Positions 48,061 through 60,111 are shown, numbered from the stretch's first letter. The stretch is DNA of 64,000 nt from Sipunculus nudus (GCA_026874595.1 CM049310.1:46475058-46539057), one strand, 5' to 3'. The notes: generated by a model from the letters alone, not told the origin. Translations and numbers: made by a program.

Positions 48061-48600
48061 ATTAAGGCATCGTCAGGCCATGTTTGATTTTTTGCCAAGT
48101 CCCTTCTATAGTATTGGGATGGCAGCCCTCGTCTGGGTTTTTAAAGGTTTCACTGTGGTTTACAGTGAGATGACTGTACCCTAATTCTTTAAGTTTGACG
48201 TAGGCTTGCCAACAATTTGAATGGATGGCTGACATTGTGGCAATGTGCTTAAGGATTATTAGTATTAAAGTTTCAGCTAAGTGGTCCAGTACTGTGCATG
48301 TTAATCTTTTTTTTTTTCACACTTACAACCGCTGAATACCCAAACCCCTTCACATTGTGACCACAGTGATCCTTTGGTTTAGCAAATTTGCTCTCATAGA
48401 TTTCCAAATTTGCTCTCATAAGTTTTCAGCTATCACTGCTGCACCTCACTATTTGTTTGCCTCACAGACTTCCGCTCAAGAGCACACTACAGCCTGTTTC
48501 ATATATTATCTGATTATGGGTTATACACACACTCCATAAATGACCTTCCAATATTTCCTCAATAGTTAATTTAGACATGGGGGGGAAACCCAAGTGCTAT
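48061..48600. other. No gene seen
   Basis: Unique sequence with no recognised exon or repeat; a T-run lies near 48,308. Confidence 0.45.
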
Positions 48601-49200
48601 GTTTTACTGATAACTTCATATTGTGGCCATGAAGTTAACTTCATATTGTGGCTACAGGGCTTTCTTTTTTGGCAACGCCATTGATTCCATCAATACAATC
48701 TTTGGCAATCTCATAGCACTTTTGCAAATGGGGCATACCCTTTTCTCAGGAATAACCATCAGCCAATTAACAGTGGCTTCCTTTGAAACTGTTACGTTCT
48801 TCACCAAGTATGTATGACTAATATGAAATGACAAACTATGTGTGGCTCACCTTTACCATAACTGCGTGAACTGTAAGAGCATGGCAGCTACCGTCCTTTT
48901 CAATACTTACTTGTACGGTATTAATTCCTACGGATGTCATCGAGGAGGGAACAGGCATTTGCAATGGCAGCATGCACAGCCCTTGCATCTCTCTTCTCTT
49001 TCCTTCTTTTTTAAACATAAATTTAATTGCATGTGCTCCTTTGAATTTCTTAGCCCTTTCAGCTGCTATTTCTTCAGCTTTACGTTTTCAAGGTTCAGAC
49101 TCCACTTTTTCACTGACAACAGCTTGTATATTTTCACAGAGAGACTTAAAACTACTCGGTAACTCCATGGTGGATGTATTGCTCATTAGTAGCAACAGTT
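48600..49200 (-). other. Coding-like - strand segment, unrecognised
   Basis: Parts of the - strand read like protein: a Lys/Glu-rich helix-like piece (AEEIAAERAKKFKGAHAI, about 49,065-49,010) continues into the frame at 49,018-48,836, and another frame at 48,834-48,652 has VCPICKSAMRL. No domain was identified. Several frames are interrupted by stops, and no clear splice sites link them. It lies about 500 bp from the similar segment at 49,690-50,250 and may belong with it. Confidence 0.3.
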
Positions 49201-49604
49201 AAACCCTTCATTGACCACAGAACAATTACTAAAGGTCACATCATTTTTTAATTACCCCCTCAATACATTCCACACCCTGATTCAGTGTACAGTTAAATTA
49301 TATTATCATGTCTAATCATCAATATATGTATGATTTATAAATTTTTGCCCCTATTTATTACATTTGTCATGACATATTTCATTCTATGTTACGTACACAA
49401 AAAAATTATTTGCATCATCACTTATTTTGCTTGCAATGTAAAACTGCCCTATGGAAGATTTATGCATATCCATGCCCACAAACTCAATAAGGGTCCCTTA
49501 ATGTTATCCTTTCATACTATAGATGGCCACATCTTGTGGAATAAGGTGTTATCTACAACAGTAGACATAAATACTACCAGCTTTCAGTATTCCCCAAACT
49601 CTCT

Positions 49605-49700
49605 TTCATGAGGTGGTTTGTTACACATTGGACTCCAGAGTGAGCGGTCACTGGTTCGAGATTTGTTCTATGATCATGTCACAAGGTTACTATGTATATA
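49605..49700 (+). mobile_element. tRNA-like SINE head, short
   Basis: GAGGTGGTTTGTTACACATTG followed 30 bp later by CACTGGTTCGAGAT resembles A and B boxes of a tRNA-type promoter (B-box core GGTTCGA). The following AT-rich tail runs to about 49,790. There is no intact cloverleaf. Confidence 0.4.
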
Positions 49701-50250
49701 CTAATAATTCATACAATTCTCTCTCCCTTTCCACATACCACTGACCCACAGAGACAAGAGAACACAACAAAATCAGTGTTAAACATTCTTTTATCATTCT
49801 TTGTATGACCTCCCCCCCCCCCCCCCCCCCCCCCCCCCCCACCAATAAAAAACTACCCCAGTTTTTCACTGTTCCCATCAAATTTATCACCCTCTTTACC
49901 TTGTTCCTCGAACAACACTGCAGCCTGTCTTCTATACTGCCTTGGAAAAAGCCTTCTATTTGTATTGGCACCCTTACATGGAGCCCATTGCTTGGCAAAA
50001 AAGGTGTTCTACAACATAACTTGATTCCAACAGTTATAATGGAGGCATTGATAATGTCAGCCTGTACTCCACAAATTCCCTGAAGTGTACCAACAGCCAT
50101 ACCAGATGTTTCCTGTGACATGAGCTTCTTATTTTTATGTCCAGCTCTGCTATCTGATGACTGGACTTTTTCCTCCCACTTGATAAACCAGTGCAAGCCT
50201 CCTCCAGCACGGCAAGCCTTGTGTCATCCCCATCAGTATTGGGCATTTGG
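49690..50250 (-). other. Coding-like - strand segment beside the 67-bp array
   Basis: The - strand is open from 50,196 to 49,690 (168 codons) in one frame, with KWEEKVQSSDSRAGHKNKK, SGMAVGTLQGICGVQADIIN and IQIEGFFQGSIEDRLQC; its last part is a Gly run made by the C-tract at 49,812-49,840. A second frame (50,246-50,034) starts NTDGDDTRLAVLEEACTGL. The composition looks more protein-like than neighbouring chance frames. I do not recognise it. It begins within 30 bp of the array edge, so its upstream part may have been displaced or replaced by the array. Confidence 0.35.
49812..49840 (+). repeat. Poly-C tract, 29 bases
   Basis: An uninterrupted run of 29 C, the longest pure homopolymer in the window. 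Assembly length may be unreliable. Confidence 0.95.
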
Positions 50251-50271
50251 GTTTCGGAAGAAGAGGATCAG

Positions 50272-53200
50272 GTGGCTCTTCACCTTGAACAGTCCTACAC
50301 TTGATTCCAGGTTGCGTTAACACCATCCTTTACTAAGAAATGGCTTTTACCTTGAACAGTCCTACACTTGATTCCAGGGTGAGTTAACACCATCCTTTCC
50401 TAAGGAATGGTTTGTACCTTGAACAGTCCTACACTTGATTCCAGGTTGCGTTAACACCATCCTTTCCTAAGGAATGGCTTAACCTTGAACAGTCCTACAC
50501 TTGATTCCAGGTTGCGTTAACACCATCCTTTCCTAAGAAATGGCTTTTACCTTGAACAGTCCTACACTTGATTCCAGGTTGCGTTAACACCATCCTTTCC
50601 TAAGAAATGGCTTTTACCTTGAACAGTCCTACACCTGATTCCAGGTTGCGTTAACACCATCCTTTCCAAAGGAATGGCTTTTACCTTGAACAGTCCTACA
50701 CTTGATTCCAGGTTGAGTTAACACCATCCTTTCCTAAGAAATGGCTTTTACCTTGAACAGTCCTACACCTGATTCCAGGTTGAGTTAACACCATCCTTTC
50801 CTAAGGAATGGCTTTTACCTTGAACAGTCCTACACTTGATTCCAGGTTGAGTTAACACCATCCTTTCCTAAGGAATGGCTTTTACCTTGAACAGTCCTAC
50901 ACTTGATTCCAGGTTGCGTTAACACCATCCTTTCCTAAGAAATGGCTTTCACCTTGAACAGTCCTACACTTGATTCCAGGTTGAGTTAACACCATCCTTT
51001 CCTAAGAAATGGCTTTTACCTTGAACAGTCCTATACTTGATTCCAGGTTAAGTTAACACCATCCATTACTAAGAAATGGCTTTTACCTTGAACAGTCCTA
51101 CACTTGATTCCAGGTTGAGTTAACACCATCCTTTACTAAGAAATGGCTTTTACCTTGAACAGTCCTACACTTGATTCCAGGTTGAGTTAACACAATCCTT
51201 TACTAAGGAATAGCTTTTACCTTGAACAGTCATACACTTGATTCCAGGTTGAGTTAACACCATCCTTTACTAAGGAATAGCTTTTACCTTGAACAGTCAT
51301 ACACTTGATTCCAGTTTGAATTAACACCATCCTTTACTAAGGAATAGCTTTTACCTTGAACAGTCCTACACCTGATTCCAGGTTGAGTTAACACCATCCT
51401 TTCCTAAGAAATGGCTTTTACCTTGAACAGTCCTACACCTGATTCCAGGTTGAGTTAACACCATCCTTTCCTAAGGAATGGCTTTTACCTTGAACAGTCC
51501 TACACTTGATTCCAGGTTGCGTTAACACCATCCTTTCCTAAGGAATGGCTTTTACCTTGAACAGTCCTACACTTGATTCCAGGTTGAGTTAACACCATCC
51601 TTTCCTAAGGAATGGCTTTTACCTTGAACAGTCCTACACCTGATTCCAGGTTGAGTTAACACCATCCTTTCCTAAGAAATGGCTTTCACCTTGAACAGTC
51701 CTACACTTGATTCCAGGTTGCGTTAACACCATCCTTTCCTAAGAAATGGCTTTTACCTTGAACAGTCCTACACTTGATTCCAGGTTGAGTTAACACCATC
51801 CTTTACTAAGGAATAGCTTTTACCTTGAACAGTCCTACACTTGATTCCAGATTGAGTTAACACCATCCTTTACTAAGGAATAGCTTTTACCTTGAACAGT
51901 CCTACACTTGATTCCAGGTTGAGTTAACACCATCCTTTACTAAGGAATAGCTTTTACCTTGAACAGTCCTACACCTGATTCCAGGTTGAGTTAACACCAT
52001 CCTTTCCTAAGAAATGGCTTTTACCTTGAACAGTCCTACACCTGATTCCAGGTTGAGTTAACACCATCCTTTCCTAAGGAATGGCTTTTACCTTGAACAG
52101 TCCTACACTTGATTCCAGGTTGAGTTAACACCATCCTTTCCTAAGAAATGGCTTTTACCTTGAACAGTCCTACACTTGATTCCAGGTTGCGTTAACACCA
52201 TCCTTTCCTAAGGAATGGCTTTTACCTTGAACAGTCTTACACCTGATTCCAGGTTGCGTTAACACCATCCTTTCCTAAGGAATGGCTTTTACCTTGAACA
52301 GTCCTACACTTGATTCCAGGTTGAGTTAACACCATCCTTTCCTAAGAAATGGCTTTTACCTTGGACAGTCCTACACTTGATTCCAGGTTGAGTTAACACC
52401 ATCCTTTCCTAAGAAATGGCTTTTACCTTGGACAGTCCTACACCTGATTCCAGGTTGAGTTAACACCATCCTTTCCTAAGAATGGCTTTCACCTTGAACA
52501 GTCCTACACTTGATTCCAGGTTGCGTTTACACCATCCTTTCCTAAGAAATGGCTTTTACCTTGAACAGTCCTACACTTGATTCCAGGTTGAGTTAACACC
52601 ATCCTTTCCTAAGAAATGGCTTTTACCTTGAACAGTCCTACACCTGATTCCAGGTTGAGTTAACACCATCCTTTCCTAAGAAATGGCTTTCACCTTGAAC
52701 AGTCCTACACTTGATTCCAGGTTGCGTTAACACCATCCTTTCCTAAGAAATGGCTTTTACCTTGAACAGTCCTACACTTCATTCCAGGTTGCGTTAACAC
52801 CATCCTTTCCTAAGGAATGGCTTTTACCTTGAACAGTCCTACACTTGATTCCAGGTTGAGTTAACACCATCCTTTCCTAAGGAATGGCTTTTACCTTGAA
52901 CAGTCCTACACCTGATTCCAGGTTGAGTTAACACCATCCTTTCCTAAGAAATGGCTTTTACCTTGAACAGTCCTACACTTGATCCCAGGTTGCGTTAACA
53001 CCATCCTTTCCTAAGAAATGGCTTTTACCTTGAACAGTCCTACACTTGATTCCAGGTTGAGTTAACACCATCCTTTCCTAAGGAATGGCTTTTACCTTGA
53101 ACAGTCCTACACTTGATTCCAGGTTGAGTTAACACCATCCTTTCCTAAGGAATGGCTTTTACCTTGAACAGTCCTACACTTGATTCCAGGTTGAGTTAAC

Positions 53201-53932
53201 ACCATCCTTTCCTAAGGAATGGCTTTTACCTTGAACAGTCCTACACTTGATTCCAGGTTGCGTTAACACCATCCTTTCCTAAGAAATGGCTTTCACCTTG
53301 AACAGTCCTACACTTGATTCCAGGTTGAGTTAACACCATCCTTTCCTAAGAAATGGCTTTTACCTTGAACAGTCCTACACCTGATTCCAGGTTGAGTTAA
53401 CACCATCCTTTCCTAAGAAATGGCTTTTACCTTGAACAGTCCTACACCTGATTCCAGGTTGAGTTAACACCATCCTTTCCTAAGCGATGGCTTTCACCTT
53501 GAACAGTCCTACACTTGATTCCAGGTTGTGTTAACACCATCCTTTCCTAAGGAATGGCTTTTACCTTGAACAGTCCTACACTTGATTCCAGGTTGTGTTA
53601 ACACCATCCTTTCCTAAGGAATGGCTTTTACCTTGACCAGTCCTACACTTGATTCCAGGTTGCGTTAACACCATCCTTTACTAAGGAATGGCTTTTACCT
53701 TGAACAGTCCTACACTTGATTCCAGGTTGAGTTAACACCATCCTTTCCTAAGGAATGGCTTTTACCTTGAACAGTCCTACACTTGATTCCAGGTTGCGTT
53801 AACACCATTCTCTCCTAAGGAATGGCTTTACCTTGAACAGTCCTACACTTGATTCCAGGTTGCGTTAACACAATCCTTTCCTAAGGAATGGCTTTACCTT
53901 GAACAGTCCTACACTTGATTCGAGGTTAGCAC
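50272..53932. repeat. 67-bp satellite array, about 54 units
   Basis: Unit: CTTTTACCTTGAACAGTCCT, ACACTTGATTCCAGGTTGAG, TTAACACCATCCTTTCCTAA, GGAATGG. Variants segregate at a few sites: GAG/GCG, CACTTG/CACCTG, AAGG/AAGA, TTTCC/TTTAC, TTTTACC/TTTCACC. Three successive units with ACTAAGGAATAG occur at 51,199-51,333 and again from 51,802, exactly 603 bp (nine units) later. Since 67 is not a multiple of three, it cannot code a simple peptide repeat. Confidence 0.95.
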
Positions 53933-54895
53933 AATCCTACTGGTAGGTTTCCAGTATTTTAATCCAAGTTTCTGATTGGTATGGATTTAATATTATTAAG
54001 GGGACATTTAATCTCACTCAAGATATAAAGAGGAGAGAGAGGGAGGAATAGGCTGGCAGACTTACCAATGCACTCACCAGCTCACTGGCTCACTTTCACT
54101 CTCACTTTCACCCTGGTGGTGTCTCACCATTAGTCTCACTTTCTTTTAATCTCTTACACCAAATTCCCCCCACACGCACACATACACACTTTTTTTCCCT
54201 GCATGTGTCTTGCATTTCTCTCTCTCAAAAATAAAATTTTATTGGGGTCTCACTTTTTCATCGCACTTTTGGTCTACTTTTTCAAGCTCACTTTTTTCCC
54301 CACTTTTTCATCTCTTTTTTTCTCTCAAATTTTTAATCTTAAATGCACACAAATTTTCCTCAAACCACATCTCCCCCCCCCCCCCTCCCGCCACCATCAC
54401 TTTCTCTCAATATGACAATCTCAGTAATAAGAAATACATTTTAATGTATTTGTTCTTTATTATACTTGCTTTGTCCTATTATCTACTAAACTTTATTTAT
54501 TATAGTTTATTATATTTTATTATATTATAGTTTGTCCATAGGCCTATACCACCACCGGGATAGCTGTGATCAGCTAATGCAGTTGTCTTTGTTCTCATAT
54601 ACCATGCTGGATCTGTATGTTTCTGTTGGTTTCCGTTCCTTGGCTAGCTGAAATAAATAGTCTTTTTCTGCAGCAACAAACCTTATGCACTATACAGTGG
54701 GCATTATCTCTATTCCTGTCATACTGATGGTTTATTTTCAGCATACCCCAAGCAACACGTGTGCCTGATGGAACATGGCAGCCAAACAGCTCTTAGTTGG
54801 TGGAAGATGGCCTCTCAAGACCCATGGTTGATGTGTACTGCTGTGCTGTGCATTCAACCAGCATAGTTTCTACTGTCACACTTTTTGAATTTGAT
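53933..54895. other. CT-rich low-complexity DNA, then unique sequence
   Basis: CTCACTTTCACTCTC-type low complexity occupies 54,060-54,400, with a C-run near 54,370. After 54,540 the sequence is unique. The - strand near 54,690-54,780 may be the far end of the transposase remnant that follows. Confidence 0.5.
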
Positions 54896-56010
54896 GCACT
54901 GAGTCCCTGTTTCACTGCTTCATACTTTTGTGTTGACTGCGGAGTACTAAGTAGTGCGGAGTGTTTTCTCTCCCCAGCCTGAAGTTAGTTTCTTGAATGT
55001 GTCCTCATCAGCATTACTAAGTTTCATGACAAAGTGTTCCTTTATACAGGGCGAGTCCTGTACCAGGGATGACTGGGATAACACACAAATGATGTTCTTT
55101 GGCACAATGAGTGATCACCCTGGTAACAGGGCACCAAACAACCATACAAGTCATCCGTTGGTTTATCCGCAGCACGTCACCGCTGAAGTGGGCAAGGGCA
55201 GCCTTGTGTTGCACTGTGATAGGGCAAGTCCTTGGCTAACTCATTTTTGCAAAATCTGTTTCTCTGATCTCAGGCTGTATGTTGGGAATGCTGCTGCTGA
55301 GAACTCTGCGACCTTCAAGAGCTTTCCCATGCAGCAGGTATTATGGATGGGGTCATGTATTTGTACCGGTCTTGTTGTCAGCAGTCTCTCATTGTACAGT
55401 GCGTCTGCAGCTCGGTGACCACTGCTGATGCCATCTGTCACCAAAGCCGTGGCTGTATGTGGTTCTTGGCCAAGCTCCTCAGTGACTCCACAGTAAGCTG
55501 TTCCTTGTTCCCTGGATAGATCTTAAAATGTAGGGACAAATTCATTATTTTCCAATTTTGTGCATAGGTGTTACTGTTTCACAAAATACTGAAAATCCCC
55601 CCCCCCCCACGCACAAAGGTTTTGACATATTCCCTCCATGTGTGTTGTGTTCTCCCTGACCAATGCATCTGCCACTTTGTGGCTGTTTCCTTGCAGTTGA
55701 CTTTCACTGGCGGCTGGGATGTTCACTGATGCCAGTATTTTGTTTAGGCCATATGAAGATATTGGTGTTTGTGAAGTACCTCCATGTACTGACAGATTCA
55801 TATCAATTGCCTTTCATCCCCTTTTCTCAGTGTCAAATTCTCTGTAAAGATGACATTATTCACCCCAAAAGTTACTCTTTCACAGTACACCTGAGGACCT
55901 CTCTCCATTCCAGGCCGTGCTGCTCCTCGCTGTCCTGGTCAAACTGCAACATGCCATCACAGGATGATTTATGCTGGCTGGTTGCACTGTTAATCATTTC
56001 TAGCAACTTT
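54896..56010 (-). pseudogene. Broken Mutator-like transposase (MULE)
   Basis: Read on the - strand, pieces in the expected order resemble the Mutator-like transposase family common in molluscs. An N-terminal piece has SCDGMLQF...GLEWREVLRC (about 56,000-55,880). Next comes ISSYGLNKILASVNIPA (55,780-55,690). A DDE-type piece has VTDGISSGHRAADALYNE and IHDPIHNTCCMGKLLKVAEFS (55,444-55,260). Then comes ELAKDLPYHSATQG, and a Cys/His piece has CYQGDHSLCQRTSFVC (about 55,125-55,080). The frame changes several times and stops intervene, so it is a relic. Family assignment rests on remembered motif patterns (TDG...GH, EFS...FP, GDHS-C...SFVC). No terminal inverted repeats were identified. Confidence 0.55.
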
Positions 56011-57930
56011 CCGAGGTTCACAGTTCTGTTTTTGTCAGTTCTTTCCCACCTTTAGCTGTTGCAACTTGTTGCAGAGCTGATCCAGTAGATGCCTGTGATT
56101 GCAACAGTTTCACAGTGTGCTTGGGTAATTTGGATAAATGTGGGAGAATTTTATTATTTTTTTAACACCTGTCCAATATTTTAAAATTTTACATCACTTT
56201 AGTTTCCTCCCTTTATATTAAAATAATAATGTCACAAGTGTGTGTGTGTGTGTGTGTACATACATAGTCTTATGTGCCAAATAGAAACTGTGATGGATGT
56301 GATTTTTTTATTACAGAAAGTGTGATCAGGTTTAATAGACTTTTACCTATTGCAGCAATCATAGGCAGATTCATGGAACAGTCATTTAGGGTGTCAGGAC
56401 ACTTGATTTCCCCCCCCCCCCCTTGTTTTCCCAGAAGCAAGCTGTAAGGCACAACTTGTTCTGTTCATGAGACATATGATCTGTTTTTTTGCTTGTGGTC
56501 TGTTCATATACCACCTGAGTCACTTCGGTGCCAGCCTGGAATGGGGACTGTCCAACAGTAGTTCAAATGGGTTGTTATACTGACAGTCAACCTCCATGTC
56601 ATGAGGGGTATTCACTCAGTCCCTTCATGGTGCAGTTTTTGACATATCCCCCCCATGTGTGTTGTTCTCCACTAGGTTGTTGAGGAAAAAAATGTTCAGT
56701 CAGGTGCTGATGAATGTGAATCACTGGGTTAAAAGTTCATGTCCCACAGATAAGCATCTTTCCATTGCTTCTGTGTCATTTTTTTTTTTTTGGTGGAACA
56801 CAAGCCTTGTGCAATAACTGCTGACCCACTGGACGCAATATTATTCCTGACCCCTTTTAATCACATGAGAATAATCCATCATGAGCACTTTATTCTGTTG
56901 GCTTGAACATGTGTGTATACCTGATATGATCAAGGAACTCTGTTGTATCAGCAATTTGCTCATAAATGAATGATTACAACTGGCCCCATCCATGCAAGTG
57001 TAGTTTATAGTAAAATTCCATTAGTTAAATGTGCACTGCTTTTCAAAATATTTATAATTCTGCAGCATTTATACCATTGGTTGTGTAAAACCTGAAGCCA
57101 TCATAACCGAGATATGTGCCATATGCACATCATTGCTGTGGATTTTCAGCTTAGTCATCACTTCACATTCCAGTCCAGTTTCTACTAATCCTCTATACCA
57201 AGATTACTGTCCATATCTTGGTCCTGCTGATTGGACATTACATAAAAAAATGAGCCCTCCAGGCCTTGATGCCTGCTGTCTTTTAGCTTCTGCATCCATC
57301 CAATCAAACATTTGATTTTTTAAGCTTGAATACGAAGAAACTGTGATAAAAAGATATACACAATTTCAGGCTGATATATCAAATCCCTCCTGAGAATAAG
57401 CAGGGACTTGCACTGCATAAATCACTTCATGAAGGTGGCAACACCAGTCTTGTGTTCAAAAAGGCAATCAAAAATGTCGGACAGGCCAAAATTTTAGGCA
57501 GATACATCAAACTTCTCTTTAGTCAGGTGCACTGGGCTGACCAAGCTCAGCTGAGGAAAAAGAGGAATGCTGTAGCCATAGTCTCAAGCAAAACTAATTG
57601 CCAGTAGAAGTTAATGTACTGAGTGAACTTTTGACCTGCTGCCAAATTTGATACAGTTTGTAGTTTTTCAAAGATATTAATAGATATAGACTGAAACTTG
57701 ATCTGTTGCCAAATCTGAAATATAGTTGCCAGTGTTCCTGGCTATTTATAGATACAATCCAAATCTTGGCATGTTGCCAAATCTGTGTATACATACTGAA
57801 AGACTTTGGCTATAATGCTTTTCAAGCATATTTTCATATTTAAGTTTTTTTTTATCAAAATGTTAAGAATAATAACAGGTGATTATTGAAGACAAAATCA
57901 GAATACAGATACATTTTATTCATGGATTTA
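56011..57930. other. No gene seen; GT microsatellite and C-tracts
   Basis: It contains a (GT)n run near 56,237-56,258, a C-run near 56,410-56,422, and otherwise sequence without recognised exons. A motif TTTGACATAT(T/C)CCC...CATGTGTGTTG(T)...TTCTCC occurs both near 55,620 and 56,640, so part of the transposase remnant may be duplicated here. Confidence 0.4.
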
Positions 57931-57934
57931 TTTT

Positions 57935-58265
57935 ACACACAGGGTTGGCACAATCCTCGCGTGCATCGGAGGAGAATAGTCCTCGACCAACCACCACACC
58001 AAGTGCTGGACCTCAGCACAGGCGTGAGCAGAAACCTAACCATATATTGTTCAATATTTCAGGATCTGGAGAGATCGACTGACAAAAGGCTGGTCACGGC
58101 CTGCAAGTTTTTAACAATGCTGGCTGCCAGGCGGGCAAGAACCTCAAGATCTGTCAGTTGTGAATCTGAGATGTGCTCCGCAGGTGAATAGAGCAACCAA
58201 TCGTCCGTAAAGGTTGCTCCAGGCCTGACTCCACCTGCATCAGCTTGGAAGGGACAGGAGGGAAG
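57935..58265 (-). mobile_element. Possible fossil retroelement fragment
   Basis: The - strand has a protein-like piece near 58,255-58,060 with GATFTDDWLLYSPAEHIS and LTDLEVLARLAASIVKNL, and a Trp-rich piece near 58,010-57,950. Both resemble parts of tyrosine-recombinase (DIRS-like) retroelement proteins that I remember from molluscs. It is broken and old. Assignment is weak. It could be another decayed element or a host exon. Confidence 0.25.
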
Positions 58266-58373
58266 GCCTGAGCCGGGATAAGCCGGTCAAGGTAGGATGC
58301 ATGTACACTCTAGGCAACAAGATGGTACCTACCTGCCACGGGCGCTGATTATGAGGGTCCCGTTTAACAAGTG

Positions 58374-58640
58374 TGATAACTCAACAACAACATACTGCAG
58401 CTTTCCAAGATTCACAGGGATGATTGGTACCTGTGACGGCTCCAGACCTATTGAATATCAGACCTGTTGAAATTCCAATATGGCCGCCACAGCATAATAG
58501 CTGATTTTATTTTGCGCTTGATAACTCAACAACAATCTACTGCAGCTTTCCCAATTTCACAGGGATCATTGGTGCCTATGATGGCTCCAGACCTATTAAA
58601 TTACAGACTTGCTAAAAATCAAATATGGCTAACAGATTAC
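58374..58640. repeat. Two tandem copies of a 146-bp unit
   Basis: GATAACTCAACAACAA(C/T)(A/C)TACTGCAGC starts near 58,374 and 58,520, each followed by TTTC...CACAGGGAT(G/C)ATTGGT, GATGGCTCCAGACCTATT or a close variant, and AATATGGC. Confidence 0.85.
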
Positions 58641-58689
58641 ATTCCCAGGCATCCATAGGCTGTATCTCCGAAGTTGTGTTTGGTGGCCC

Positions 58690-59362
58690 GCGTAGCGTAA
58701 ATCTAAATTAGCCACACTGTGACTAGGGACATTACCCATAAGTAGAATTATCTTTCCTTTCGTAAGCCGCATTTTCCTCTCAAGTTTCTCCACAATTTCT
58801 TGAAATCACAATTGATTTCATCCACGCCTTCTTGTTTGAATAATAATCCACAAAAGTGTAAGGGTTGAAGCCGCTGAAACATCTCAGATTTTTCAACTTG
58901 TGTATAACCACAGGCATGCACTTCTCACTGCTGTCAGTGTATGGACATAACCCAACTGAGATTCTGTCCTTGCACAGTTTAGTTCCTTTTACTGGCCCAC
59001 TTGCTAGCTTCTTGTTTGGCTCCAGACAATAAAACAGACAATAAAACAATCTAGTTACAATCAAAGTTGAAAATGTCCTTTATATCAGACATCTCCAACT
59101 CATAATCCTTCAGTATGGCTTACATCTTTCTTCGGCCATGGGCTACAGCTGTCATGTCTGCACTGGCTGACTCTTCCTGTTTCTTGCACAGTGAAATCCC
59201 TTGCCTTTCTGGAAGTTGCACAGCAATCCCCGCGAGTACGCTAGATCTATAATATCAAAAGAGTTGCAAATTTCTTTTGCTTTTAAAGCCAGGATATTGT
59301 AACTTACAGCAATGTTATGTGCAGTAGCATTGGTAAACCACAGGAATTATGCATCTTCTAGC
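58690..59362 (-). pseudogene. Broken pogo/Tigger-type transposase
   Basis: On the - strand, parts follow in family order. A CENP-B-like DNA-binding piece comes first (59,362-59,235: FLWFTNATAHNIAVSYNILA, LKAKEICNSFDIID), where the family has LEEALFxWF...G..I...A. A linker follows (GISLCKKQEESASADMTAV, about 59,200). The DDE part has DIKDIFNFD, EPNKKLASGPVKGTK, DRISVGLCPYTDSSEK and NKKAWM (59,095-58,800), then EIVEKLERKMRL and KIILLMGNVPSHS (about 58,795-58,720). The last is the family's LLLDNAPSH motif with the catalytic Asp replaced by Gly. There are also an in-frame stop in the DNA-binding piece, a repeated FYCL and frame changes near 59,215, 59,055 and 58,800, so it is dead. No ends or TA duplication were found. 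Confidence 0.75.
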
Positions 59363-59534
59363 TTGGCGTGTGTTGGTTACGTGATCTGTGTTGATTTCTG
59401 CTCGGTGCTGGAAACTTGTTTCATAGGATAACCACTTTTCTTTGACAGGCTTGGCGTGTGTTGGTTACGTGATCTGTGTTGATTTCTGCTCGGTGCTGGA
59501 AACTGTTTCATAGGATAACCACTTTTCATTGACA
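59359..59534. repeat. 88-bp tandem duplication
   Basis: GCTTGGCGTGTGTTGGTTACG through CATAGGATAACCACTTTTC is repeated once with almost no change (one T gained in the first copy). It lies at the start of the pogo-type relic, so it is a late event. Confidence 0.9.
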
Positions 59535-60046
59535 GCAAAAACTGCGGTAGCCAAAACTGCTTCAAATTTAGGTTCCCATGGCCAGGGTAACCATCACATA
59601 TTTTGTGAAACAACATTTTTCTTCATTATTTGGAAAATTAAACATGATCATACAAGCCTCTGATGTCAAATACTACCACACAGCAAATATTTTGATCCAG
59701 CCCTTGGGATGGACATTCTGGTAGGACTTGTTTCCTGAATTGATGGCTGGCTGCTATCAGTTTATTAGATAAAGGTCTGAATGTCATGTTGTCATGGCTA
59801 AAGTAGATGGCTGTTCATCCTGGCTTTGAGTCTGAGACAAGGTTTCCATCTGACAAGGAGTCCCCAAGTTGCCACCTGACTCTGGCGGCCTTTTGTCTTA
59901 CACTGGGTACAGATTCATCATGGCTCTTTGCAGCAACTAAATCTTTCTTATGTCTCCTCAAGCTGTCAGAAGCTGTAAGGAAATAGGACCGGTGGTAACT
60001 GATTGGGAACGCAACACGGCCGCGTTGCGGTCACCCAGATTAGGCT
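59535..60046. other. No gene seen
   Basis: Unique sequence between the transposase relic and the C-tract. Confidence 0.45.
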
Positions 60047-60097
60047 CCCCCCCCTCCCCCCCCCCACCCCTTCCCCCCCCCCCCCCCCCCCCCCCCG
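60047..60097 (+). repeat. Poly-C-rich tract, about 50 bases
   Basis: Long C-runs broken by single T, A or TT. They create false Pro- or Gly-rich frames on both strands. Confidence 0.95.
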
Positions 60098-60111
60098 GAG
60101 ACAACCACGGG

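Noticed and set aside
50272-53932. CRISPR-like or spacer-bearing repeat
   Set aside because: Units are contiguous 67-bp repeats with no unique spacers, in a eukaryotic setting.
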